A stretch of 64,000 nt of DNA. Origin: Linderina pennispora. Lineage: Eukaryota > Kickxellomycota > Kickxellomycetes > Kickxellales > Kickxellaceae. Positions 10,296 to 20,219 of this stretch are shown here, one piece after another. The translations under genes and the position numbers were made by a program. Under the pieces are notes generated by a model, which ran no database searches, was not told where the DNA came from, and was given only the letters and a program-made list of their open reading frames with translations. The stretch is taken from NCBI RefSeq assembly GCF_002104995.1, contig NW_024468249.1, forward strand, positions 1,860,001 through 1,924,000, given 5' to 3'. Every line of letters begins with the position of its first letter. Position 1 is the first letter of the stretch.

Positions 10296-11926
10296 TTACT
10301 TGGCGAAACTGCTCCTGCTCGGCGACAATGTCGTCGTAGTGACGGAAGCAGAAGTAGAAGACCACAGCCAGGACGCCAAGGAATGGCTAGTCTCGGCAGC
10401 AAACACGTACAGAACCTGGGGATCACCGCCCCAGATCGAGAGGATCAGACCGATAAGAGCACCACCAGCAGTTGGTGAACAGGAAGACAGCGGTGAGGAC
10501 GGACTTGAGCTCAGAGGGAGCCTGGCTGAAGGCAAACTCGAGACCAGTGACCGAGGCGAAGATCTCCGAGATGGCCACGGCAGCATACGGAACAATCTGG
10601 TACCAGACGCTGATGTGGTTGACGCCGTCGTTCATGATATCGGGACCACTGAAGTCGAAGTTAGGACCCTTGGTGTAGATGATCTTCTGCAGGACGGTAA
10701 CGTAGATGAAGCCGCAGACCACAATAACGAAACCAGTGGTGATACGAGCAATGGGACCGAGACGAAGGCCGCAACGGCGGAGCATAGGGAAGACGAAGTT
10801 ATCGAAGATGGGGATCGAGATAACAAGCACCAGGCTGTTGATAACGTTGAGCTGGTCAACCGAGAGCCAGTCAGGGCGCTCCATGGTCATACCCTGGTTG
10901 ATGAAGTTGTCGCTCATGTTGTTGTACAGAGCCCAGTAGAGTGGATAGAACAGGAACACCTTGCAGGCGCGCAGACTGCGCTGGAGGACCAACAACGAAC
11001 TCGTCATCCCACTCCTGGCCCTCAGCGTTGAGAGCACCATCAAGCCAGTGAGCCTGACCCTCGCGCTTGTTGGCACGGGCGTACTTCATGCAGCGCCAGA
11101 CCTTGACAAGCACAGTTCCCTGAGGCTGCTTCTTGACGTACTTCTTCGAGCCACCGACGAACACAACAATACCGACAAAGAACATGATGGCGGGGATCAT
11201 GTAGGCCAGTGGGTACGACTTGTTCTTCGCGACCTGCGGGCAAATAAGTTGGCCAATGAAGGCACCAACATTGATAGACCAGTAGAAGTAGCGGAAGCCG
11301 CGCTCAACAGTCAGCTTGCTGTCCTCGTAGACACCAGGGTCTTGGTGGGCTTGTAGCCGATCGGGATCTGCTCAGCCATGAACGACGACACGTTGGACTT
11401 GATGCCACCAGTACCGAAGCCGATGAAGGCAAACACCGAAATGCAGAAGCCAGCGAGACCAAAGCCACCGTTGATCGAGAAGTCTGCAGAGGAGATGGTG
11501 AGCAGAACAAGGCCAATAAAGTACAGCAGGGCAAAGAGGACAATGGTCTTGAACTTTCCGAGCCACTGGTCAGCGATAATGGCACCGAGAATGGTGGTAG
11601 CGTACGACATGAACTGGTTGACACGGTTGAGGGCAACCGACTGCTGACTTGGAACGACCGAGCTTTGATTGCAGATAGATGCTGAACATCAGCGAGGCAC
11701 CGTAGTAGGCGAAACGCTCGCACAGCTCCATGATCACGACAAGAAGGGTCCAGATGCTGAAGCTTGCCGGCAATGGCCTGCGTCATATCAGCGGGCGGTT
11801 CAATCGTGCTCCCTATTCTTTAGGTTTGAGTCAATGTCATCGTAGTAGGCAGTTGTCTCGCCGCCAGCGAGCTTCTCTTGGGTGGAGAGAGAGTCCGTCC
11901 GCATAATCCTTGGGCTGGGAGCTCAT
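10296..11926 (-). CDS. Second PTR2-type peptide transporter, frameshifted in this sequence
   Basis: Tandem paralogue of the gene at 7041-8630, very similar at DNA level through the body (for example 10620-10930 against 7360-7670). The frame is broken several times relative to copy 1: near 10385 (two extra bases), 10468, 10988, 11338, and about 11640-11780 near the N-terminus. Between breaks the protein is almost unchanged (LSVDQLNVINSLVLVISIPI, IARITTGFVIVVCGFIYVTV) and differences fall mostly at silent positions, so selection on the protein has acted and the breaks may be sequence errors. The N-terminus reads MSSQPKDYADG from the ATG at 11926; the stop TAA at 10296-10298 follows AEQEQFAK. 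A true recent pseudogene cannot be excluded. Confidence 0.75.
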
Positions 11927-13365
11927 GGTTCCTGGAAAACGCAATCTTGGGCTGGGTTTGGCAGGCAGGAAGAGCTGGACGAATAGATATGAAAGTGATA
12001 TTAAGATGAGAAGAGCAGGACGGATAAGATGTCTTCTAGCAATATATTAGTGTAGCAGTAAAGATGTCCAGTGGTCACAGCTGTGGAGAGCAGGACGCAG
12101 GTGAAATTGAAGGTGGGAGAGAGAGCTAGATTGTTAAGTGTCAATGGGGAAACGGGGAGGGACAGGTGGGCGAACTTGACGGTGCTTTTATACGCTGTTG
12201 AATGGATAGAACGGCCATTTGGCATGCGTGGCGTCCGGACAGCTGTTGTTTGCTGGCTATCACAAGCCTAGCACCCATCATTTCGCGCCTGGATCCCCTA
12301 TCCCCCTCGCCTGTCCCAGTTCAAAGCAAAGGGGAACGTTCTTTCTCCACCACAGGCAGGGAGCCATTGTTTGCTTCTTCGCACGCATTCTGTGTGTGAA
12401 AGGAACATCCTGCACCCAAGCGAGTAGGACGATCGTATATTCACATACTCCCCACCACTATCCAACAACAGTAGCCAATGGTTCCAGAACAGCCTAAAAG
12501 AGAATACTAGAAACGCTGCAGTTGGGTATCTAGAAAGAGGCTACTCAATATGGCAAGAAAAGGGATTGCCACGTCCGCGCGCTCCGAGATTTGCATATAG
12601 ACAGCAAATAGACGGCAGCTAAAGGAAGGGGAGGGGCATATGCAGCATGCATTGCGCTAATGCATCGAGTGTTGGCTGTGACCAAATCCGGTTCCACACG
12701 GTCACCTTCCCAGACAGCTTCAGGCAGGCTGAATGGACCGAAAGCTGAATGTGGTGCCGGCCTGCCACACATGTCAAGCCAGGTGTCGGCATTTTCGTGG
12801 GAACAACGCCGATCTTGGCTGATTTCACGAACCATGAGAACATTAATTCGCCGACGGCTGGCGCATTTAGCAACGGGGGCACTCCTGCCCAGCGTTCTTC
12901 TCCGCTTTGCACATTTGCAGGCTGTTTGTGGTGGGAGCATACACGTCGCATGAACACAGATGGGAGAGATAGGTACCACCGAATCTTGCATGGTGTCCCC
13001 AAGATAGGCAGTGGGTATGATGCAGGCCACATGCCGAGTGATAGCTGGGTCGCTGGAGAAAAAGAGGAGGTATGGACCCCTCAGCTGAAGTGCCCTCAAA
13101 ACAAAGTGTCGGACTGTATCCGGCGCGCCATTGGCACTAGCAGGTTTCCACTAAGGTAACCATGCAAAATCGTATGATCTTGACTCCGGGACATTTGTGT
13201 TTTCCTAGAGCAGTCTAGCCCAACCCAGTGCGATACTCCATTTTCAAAGTGTGCAACAGCGTTGTGAGTCGCAGGGGGGTTTTATTAGAACTGTCTGGGC
13301 AATAGTCCCAACCAGGCTCACAGTTCCAGCGAGTGCGAGATGGCATAGCTCCATTGTGCTTGAGG
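11927..13365. other. Intergenic region upstream of PTR2 copy 2
   Basis: 1.4 kb with no convincing gene; ORFs at 12001-12225 and 12545-13099 lack domains. Holds the promoter of PTR2 copy 2 and the 3' end of the next acyl-CoA ligase gene. Confidence 0.5.
12185..12192 (-). promoter_or_regulatory. TATA-box-like TATAAAAG
   Basis: Perfect TATAAAAG on the minus strand, about 259 nt upstream of the PTR2 copy 2 ATG. A similar AT-rich box lies about 225 nt upstream of copy 1, so the two promoters may share layout. Function is inferred from position only. Confidence 0.4.
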
Positions 13366-15034
13366 CTACAGCTTCGGGTTAGCCTGCATCTGCTTGCGGC
13401 GAGCTGCCTCGCGATCACGCAAAACCCTCCGGAAGAATCTTGCCAGAGACGGACTTGGGAATCTCGCCGACGATCTCCACGCCACCGCGGAGCTGCTTGT
13501 ACTGAACCACCTTCCTTATCAAGCCATTCACGCACCTCATTGGCAATGGTTGGGGTCCTGTGCTCAGACTTGACCACGATGAACGCCTTGGGTACCTCGC
13601 TGGCGCGCGAACTCGTCGTAGGTGCCAGTGACGGCGGCATCTAAAACGGCCGGGTGGTCAGTCAGCAAGCCCTCAAGCTCTGCTGGTGCAACCTGGAAGC
13701 CCTTGTACTTGATGAGCTCCTTCTTGCGGTCAGTGATGTAATAGTTGCCTTCCTTGTCCATGTAACCAATGTCGCCAGTAGTGCAGGAATCCGTCCTTAT
13801 CAATGGTCTCAGCAGTCGCCTGAGGATTCTTCAGATAGCCCATCATAATATTTGGCCCCCGCAGGCATAGCTCTCCTACCTCGCCAATCTGGAGCTCATC
13901 GCCTGACTCACTAACAAACTTGGCTTCCATATTTGACAGAAGGCTGCCGATTGGCACCAAATACTTTGTCAGCGAGCAGCGTGCGATGGGTGGTTGGGCT
14001 CGACTCAGACAGCCCGTAGCCCTGGGTGATTGGCGCCCGGATACGCGCCTCGCACTCGAGCTGCAGCTCCTTTGACAGCGGAGCGGACCCTGAGTTGGCA
14101 TAGACAAAGTTGGACAGGTCGTACTTGCTGACGATCGGGTCCTTTGCCAGACGCAGGATGATCGGTGGGCCAAGATGCGCCACACTAGCCTTGTGCTTGT
14201 CGGCAAGCGACACAAACTTCTCAAGCCCAAAGCTGCGCAGAATGACCAGATACGCGCCCTTGGCAAGGCTTGACATCATAATCACAGTCAGCCCGTAGAT
14301 GTGGAAGAACGGAAGCGCTGCCATCCACGCCTGGTGGTCGTTTTTGGCGTCAGCAGCCGTGATCTGGGGGTCCTCCTTGTCAAACTGCAGATTCTGCATC
14401 ACATTACTCACCACGTTACGGTGGCTGAGCATGACTCCTTTGGGCAGGCCAGTGGTGCCTGAGCTGAACACAATAAATGCTGGTGTGTTGGCTGCCTCCT
14501 GCTGCGTTGTGAGCTGGATACGCGGGAACGGCTTGTCAGATACAATGTCCAAAAACCTGTTCACTCCATCAACTGTGTAGACACGGCTTGTCGGGAATCG
14601 AAAACTTGGCTAGTTTAAGCTGCCTCCTTGATTGTTGGAACAGTGTCCTGGATTGTAACCACATAGCTGACCTCGGCTAGTGCCAGCTGGTAAGCAAGCT
14701 CGCGCGCAGTGTAGTGTGGGTTTGCAGTAGTGACAATGCCGCCAGCCAGATGCGTGCCAAAGGCAACCACTGGGTAATACGCAGTGTTTGGCATGACTAT
14801 GGCCAGTACATCGCTGCGCTTGAAATCCAGGCGTTGTTGACCAGACCCGATGCGAACCCAAACGACAGGCGTTCTAGATCAGCGAAATGTCAGTGTGGTC
14901 GTGTCGTCAACCTAGTGCTGGCAGGTTCGGAATCTCGACCATAGATGCTGTTCTTGCGCGCATACTCGAACAAAAAGGTTGGGAATATCGGCATTAGGGA
15001 TAGCAATATCTGAAAATGGAGATGTGAAAACCAT
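13366..15034 (-). CDS. 4-coumarate-CoA-ligase-like acyl-CoA ligase, copy A, frameshifted in this sequence
   Basis: ANL-superfamily adenylate-forming enzyme that would activate an aromatic or fatty carboxylic acid with ATP and CoA. Seen in order: the N-terminal [20 protein letters not shown]; the P-loop [38 protein letters not shown]; the A5-like [14 protein letters not shown]-type [20 protein letters not shown]; the hinge [20 protein letters not shown]; and [17 protein letters not shown]. The C-terminal PKSVSGKIL region is readable after frame correction, and the protein ends NPKL, a PTS1-like tail. Breaks lie near 13425, 13510, 13600, 13785, 13970, 14595, 14640, 14870 and 14955. About 556 residues when read through, the normal family length. 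Diverged paralogue of copy B next door. The substrate is not predictable. Confidence 0.82.
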
Positions 15035-15398
15035 GGCAATTACCGGGGTGTGGTGGAGGACAGTGTATTCCAAAACTCTACCAGCAAACAGTATGACGGG
15101 GGGCTGTGTGTGTTTTATATTAATTTTGGCGCAGGAGTGCATGGAGGCGGGGAGATCCAAGACGGTAGGGACTTGTCGGTGTTCGGGGCTAGCTTTAGGC
15201 TTGTCTGCCCGAGCTTTAGGAGCTGCTCCTATCCTTTTTGAGAGGTGCACAGCCCATTCCCGAAATACCCGCAGCGAGACAAAGCCATTCTGTGCGGCCA
15301 TCCCTTCTGTTTTCTAGTTTGCATATAGGTCAGCATGCGTTTCAGGCCATGGATAAAATGTTTCTCCACTGCTAGTCACAACCGTCGTAAACATCCTA
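15035..15398. other. Spacer between acyl-CoA ligase copies
   Basis: Holds the promoter of copy A (TATA-like box at 15113-15119) and the 3' end of copy B. No gene seen. Confidence 0.5.
15113..15119 (-). promoter_or_regulatory. TATA-box-like TATAAAA
   Basis: Minus-strand TATAAAA about 80 nt upstream of the copy A start codon at 15034, a normal distance for a fungal core promoter. Inferred from position and consensus only. Confidence 0.4.
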
Positions 15399-17059
15399 TT
15401 AGAGCTTGGCCATTAGCTGCTTGCGCTTTACCATTTCGCGGATCACGGAGGACACGGCGAAGAATCTTTCCGGTCGCCGTCTTGGGGATCATGTCCGATG
15501 ACCTCGAACACCACCACGGAGTCGCTTGTACTGAACCACCTTCTTATCAAACCATTCGCGCACCTCATTGGCAACGGTGGGGGTTCTGATGCTCAGATTT
15601 GACCACAATGAACGCCTTGGGCACTTCGCTAGCACGCTCCTCGTCGTAAATGCCGATGACTGTCGCATCCTGCACCGCTGGGTGGTCCAGTCAGCAGACC
15701 CTCGAGCTCTGCCGGCGCAACCTGGAACCCTTTGTACTTGATGAGCTCCTTCTTGCGATCGGTTATATAATAATTCCCGTTCTCATCAACATGGCCAATG
15801 TCGCCGGTGTGCAGGAATCCGTCCTTATCGATGGCTTCGGCTGTAGCCTTGGGGTTCTTCCAGATATTCCTTCATGACATTTGGCCCTTTCATACAAACT
15901 TCACCAGCCTTGCCAACAGCGAGCTCATCGCCGTTCTCATCAACGATCTTAACCTCCATGTTCGACAAAAGCCAACCAATGGACCCCAACAAGGTTGGTG
16001 GAAACCCGCGACCGATGCGACATGGGGCTAGTCTCGCTGACGCCGTAGGAATTCAGCACTGTTGCTCCTGTCCGCTCCTGTACTTCGGCTTGGAGCTCCT
16101 TGGAGAGCGGCGCTGCCGCCGAATTCATGTACACAAAGCTGGTCAGGTCGTATTTGCGGGCTACTGGGTCCTTGGCTAGGCGAAGCAGAATCGGCGGGAC
16201 AAGATGGGCAACGCTTGGTTTGTGCTCCTGCACTAGCTTGCAAAACTTGTCGACTTCAAAGCCGCGCATAATAACCAGCTTGGCTCCCTTGGCAATTCCA
16301 AGCATCATTATCATTGTCAGTCCGTAGCTGTGGAAGAACGGAAGCACAGCCATCCATGTCTGGTGGGAGCTTTTGGCGTCGACGGCACTAATTGTCTCGT
16401 CATGTGTGTCAAACACAATGTTTTGCAAAATGTTGGCGACAATGTTGCGGTGGGTAAGCACAACCCCCTTCTGCAAACCCGTGGTGCCTGAGCTGAATAT
16501 GATGAACGCCGGCACCGGTCTTGACCTGCTCGAGGGTAGTAAGCACCATTCTGTTGAACGGCAAAGGGCTTAGAAGCTTGTGTATGGTGTTGCCGTCTCC
16601 GTCGATGGTGAAGATCTGGGAATCTGGGACAGCCATTTTGGCGAATCTCAGCGCTTCACGAACAACTGGAACGTGGTTCTTGATAGTAACCACAAACTTG
16701 GTGTCAGTAAGCTTAAAGTTGTGCGCCAGCTCGCGTGCCGTGTACTCGGGATTCGAAGTTGATGCAGTCCCACCAGCCATCTGTACGCCAAGGACAATTG
16801 CCGGATAGAAAGCCGTGTTGGGCAGCACGACGCCCAGCGTGTCTCCTGGCTGGAACCCTGCCGTGTTGACTAGACCGGAGGCGAACTGGTGCGTGAGCTT
16901 TTCGAATTGAGCAAAGGTCAGGGTGGCACTGTCGTCAATGAGGACAGGCAGGTCAGGATTTTTGCCGTAGGCAGTGTTGCGGCGAACATGGTCAAACAAA
17001 AACGATGGCAGGTCGGTGTTTGGAACGTCGAACGGTGGGAGCCTGGATGAATGAGGCAT
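15399..17059 (-). CDS. 4-coumarate-CoA-ligase-like acyl-CoA ligase, copy B, peroxisomal AKL tail, frameshifted in this sequence
   Basis: Paralogue of copy A with the same ANL architecture. The intact N-terminal segment from the ATG at 17059 includes [20 protein letters not shown] and [20 protein letters not shown]. The P-loop is [20 protein letters not shown], then [20 protein letters not shown] and the A5-like [15 protein letters not shown]. The hinge [20 protein letters not shown] follows. Read through, the C-terminus is KRKQLMAKL, a canonical PTS1 (AKL), so a peroxisomal location is likely. Breaks are near 16510, 15980, 15865, 15690, 15590 and 15500. About 553 residues. In the P-loop to A5 region it differs from copy A at a large share of positions, so the duplication is old. 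Candidate roles: beta-oxidation entry or phenylpropanoid-like acid activation. Confidence 0.84.
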
Positions 17060-17921
17060 TGGGTTGAGTGTCTTGGACTTTTAAAAAGAGAGCAGAATGT
17101 GGGAGTCCGAAATAGATGAGAGCTGAGATAGCAAGAGGCGTGTCTGTCGAAACCTCGGTGAATTTATTTACCACTAGTGACCCAGGATGCCCGCAAAAGC
17201 GCCGGGGCTTTGACCCCCTTCGTGCCCCCGTGCTTACATGCGAGTGCATGCATTGCCTCAGAAATTCCTAGGCGAAATGATTGACGAGTAGCCTTCCACA
17301 GCGCCCAGCCGCATTTGCGCTGGAAAAATGTGGCCCAGATGCATTGCACCAGTATAATAAACATCCCAGGGCGCGAGTATAGCAGCAGACATAAAATAAT
17401 AGCAATGTGATGTACATTTACGAATAGCGCATTTCATTGTTGCAAATATACACTCTTCCCTTGTCAACACAATAGTCAAGCAAGACACTTCACAGTATAG
17501 TTGTACTACTTTTCACGACACAGAGCATGTGCAACAGCAACAACACATTGGCGATAATGATCGCTAGCTAGTATATGTGTGTTGTAGATATGCATAGTCA
17601 TGTTTACAAGGATACGTCTGAATGAGCGGAATGGCTATTTGAGGCATCGGCTGTATCAGTGAAGTTATGCAACTGCTGGAGTGCACAGTTTGAAGCGTTT
17701 TCTAATCCACTTCTATAGCACGCCTTAGGGTTGGTCTCGTAGCTACATGCATAATGCGCAATAAGATCCAGCTTTACAGCAAGTCGTAGACCACTGAACA
17801 CACCGGATCAGCCCTCACGGCAGGACGCCACTGCAAAACGAGCATAAACAATGGCGAATCCACCGAGCGTATTTATTTCAAGAGAGGAATAATGCAGGGC
17901 TCTTCGTACTCCAAACTCCCC
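17060..17921. other. Intergenic region, no gene seen
   Basis: AT-richer spacer of 862 bp between the promoter side of acyl-CoA ligase copy B and the 3' end of the Rsa3-like gene. Only short ORFs without domains. Confidence 0.5.
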
Positions 17922-18527
17922 TCAGTTGAGTGCAGCCTCATCAGCAATCATCTTCTTCTCGGCATACGCAAACGAGTTGGCGCCAATTTCTAGCGAGTCT
18001 ACTAAAGCATCCAAGCTTTCTTCACCGATGATCTCCTCTTTCCGCAGCTTATCCAGATCATCACCAAATCCTGTCGCAACATAGTCCATATACGTCTTCT
18101 TGAACCGATCCTTTGTTAGCCGGCCCTCGGCCTCTTCTGTCAGTGCCCGCTGCTGTGCCAGCAGGTCAAAGTTTGTTGCGATTTTCCCGTTCAGCTGCCT
18201 TTGGAATCGCCTACGCTTAACTTTGGCAGTTTTCTGCTTGTTTGTGAGATCGTTCGTGCCATCATCTGAATCGCTGCTATCTGAATCGCTGGATGATGTG
18301 TCGCTGGCAGACGAATCGCTCCCAGAGTCGCTCTCTGATTCACTAGAGCTTGATTCCGACTCGCTAGAGTCCGATTCCGACTCAGACTCTGAGGAAGATG
18401 GAAGAAGAGCTGCTGTCGCTTTTGCTGCCACTTTCACTGGAGCTCGAGCTGCTCGAGACCTCCTCCTTGCGCCGTTTCGATACATGCTTCGATCTGGCCC
18501 TTGTCCTGAGACCTTTTTGCTGCCCAT
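17922..18527 (-). CDS. RSA3: Ribosome assembly protein 3 (Rsa3)-like nucleolar protein
   Basis: About 200 residues. The C-terminal half matches the Rsa3 domain of 60S pre-ribosome assembly factors: DRFKKTYMDYVATGFGDDLD followed by KLRKEE. The middle is a long Ser/Glu/Asp tract (residues about 50-95), typical of acidic nucleolar proteins. The N-terminus from the ATG at 18527 reads MGSKKVSGQGPDRSM. The adjacent frame instead reads KGLRTRARSKHVSKRRKEEV followed by an uninterrupted Ser run, which fits a basic nuclear-targeting segment better. Two compensating indels, one in the AAAAA run near 18515 and one near 18400, are likely. Family assignment rests on the GDDLDKLR motif. Confidence 0.72.
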   Translation of the reverse strand: MGSKKVSGQGPDRSMYRNGARRRSRAARAPVKVAAKATAALLPSSSESESESDSSESESSSSESESDSGSDSSASDTSSSDSDSSDSDDGTNDLTNKQKTAKVKRRRFQRQLNGKIATNFDLLAQQRALTEEAEGRLTKDRFKKTYMDYVATGFGDDLDKLRKEEIIGEESLDALVDSLEIGANSFAYAEKKMIADEAALN

Positions 18528-18770
18528 TTTGTATACTGCCAAGCGTGAATTGGGAATGTAAATAAAGGAGCTGTGGTGTAGGGAGGAAAAAGGGGCGGTG
18601 CGAGAAGGGCCTGAAGACAGCGGTGGGCAATAGCGAAGTCAACTTTTTCTTTGTTAGCTGATCAAGCACCTTGATCACAGCGCTAAGCTGGTAGTATTTT
18701 GTGTGGTGGCCACCAGGAGCGTAAAGGCAGTTTGTGCTTTCTGTATTCGTTTTTATTAGCATTTCAACCA

Positions 18771-19143
18771 ATGACTTTGGACGACAAAAAGCCTGCCCGG
18801 AACGTCGCCGCTTGGAGCAGTGCCAGGGCTACCCGAGCTAAACGTGGACCATACGCTTGTCTCACAAGAAAAACAGCTCCAGGTGTACCGTGAACTGCTT
18901 GAGTCACTGGCGGCGTCTGAGCAAGAGAGCGCCGAATTATATCCACAGCTGTCCAAACAGTATCTGGCGCACATCGCTACTTTGACACAGCTAAAGGACG
19001 ACCTGCAGAGCGTGTTTACGCGAATACGTGCGCTCAAAGGGCACTTCAAGGGACAGTACCCCGATGTGTTTGACTATGTTCAGAGGTTGCACGTCGAGGA
19101 AGATGACTACGAGCACGTTGATAAGGACTCTAATATATACTGA
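18771..19143 (+). CDS. KXD1: KxDL-motif protein (KXD1; BORC/BLOC-1-related)
   Basis: Small coiled-coil protein of about 124 residues. The KxDL domain is clear: QLKDDLQSVFTRIRALKGHF, preceded by a helical stretch LLESLAASEQESAELYPQLS. In animals KXD1 is a BORC subunit acting in lysosome positioning; in yeast it belongs to an endosomal BLOC-1-like complex. The ATG at 18771 gives MTLDDKK, then one indel, probably in the AAAAA run at 18786-18790, is needed to reach the frame SPLGAVPGLPELNVDHTLVS. Without that correction no ATG opens the domain frame (only GTG at 18820). The gene starts 244 bp from the divergent Rsa3-like gene. Confidence 0.78.
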
Positions 19144-19253
19144 GAGGCGGCAGTTGTATAATGTATTTCTGTGTAGTAAAAACAAATAAAGCAACGATAC
19201 GCTTGCAAAGGAGGTTTCAGGTGAGAAGGCATTTAGTCGAGTAGACATAGATA

Positions 19254-19894
19254 CTACATCCACCCGTATGCTATCACCACGCCGCTGGCAACCACAGCGA
19301 GTATTGAATGCATATCTGTTGGGGACATATGTGCGGCGGCAGATTTCTTGGAGGTACTGTTGCTTTCGGCGTCACCGGTGGCGGAGCCCTCATCTTCGGA
19401 GTCGGAGCCTGAGCCAGAGTCGGAGCCGTCAGGGTTGGCTGGTGCGCTGCTGGAGTCAGCCGGCACTGCTGTGTCGGCAGGCGTATCTGAAGCAGCAGTG
19501 TCTGTTGCCTCTGACGGAGGAGCATCTGTGGCAGGCGATGAATCAGCAGGCGCACCGGAAGTAGCGATACTTCCAGGCTCTGTGGTAGCACCGCTGTCGA
19601 CCATAGAGTCATCAGGGTGGACTGGCAGAGTCCAATAACAATAACTGTGTCGACGGTACTGGCAGCAGGAGATGTCGCATCAGTAGCACTTGGTGACGAG
19701 GCTGCATCAGTGACAGTGGGAGGGCCAACGGGATCGCCGCGCTCATTTGGAGCAGGCATAACAAATGGGATGAGCTGGCCATTGGATCCAGCTGAGAGCG
19801 AAATAACCAGCGTGCGTGTGCCGCCCTCGTCTGCTGTGGCTAGCATTGGGACAGCAGCCAGCAGGGCGTATACATTGTACGTACTAATTCTCAT
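19254..19894 (-). CDS. Ser/Thr/Ala-rich secreted protein, probably GPI-anchored
   Basis: About 212 residues. The N-terminus MRISTYNVYALLAAVPMLAT is a good signal peptide. A long low-complexity Ser/Thr/Ala/Asp region follows (ATDAPPSEATDTAASDTPAD, NPDGSDSGSGSDSEDEGSAT), likely O-glycosylated. The C-terminus has a short spacer and the hydrophobic tail ILAVVASGVVIAYGWM, with small residues (NSTSKKSAAA) upstream that could act as a GPI omega site. One frame break near 19630 separates the halves. No enzymatic domain is recognised; probably a cell-wall or surface protein. Gene identity is unknown. Confidence 0.65.
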
Positions 19895-20219
19895 GCTGCA
19901 AGTGCTATTGATATATGTAAAAATATAAATGGGAATACAGTTTAAGAAAAGAGAGATAGATTATAGAGCAGCCCGATGCTCCTGGAAATGGTGGGCGAGA
20001 CAGAAGTGTAGCTGCAATGTACGGGGGGTGCCAAGATGCGGTGGCGCCCGATAGGTAATTGGCTCCTACTAGCCTATGTTGCATCTTAGCGATCTTAAAT
20101 GCCAATAGTTGTATATGCAAGGTCTGGCGGCCACAGATTACTAGCCGATAGCCCTCTCCTATCCCGAACCTGTATATCAACCAATGGTCCAAGGTGGATT
20201 GCCGCTGGTAGCCAGCCGT
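19895..20219. other. Short intergenic region, no gene seen
   Basis: Holds the promoter of the secreted protein gene (leftward) and the 3' end of the permease. Only short ORFs. Confidence 0.45.

Noticed and set aside
12545-13099. 184-codon minus-strand ORF upstream of PTR2 copy 2
   Set aside because: No recognisable motif and overlapping alternatives in two other frames; not supported.
10296-17059. Calling the second PTR2 and both acyl-CoA ligases pseudogenes
   Set aside because: Break density is similar to that in essential single-copy genes elsewhere in the window and the protein sequence is conserved between breaks, so sequence error is the simpler explanation.
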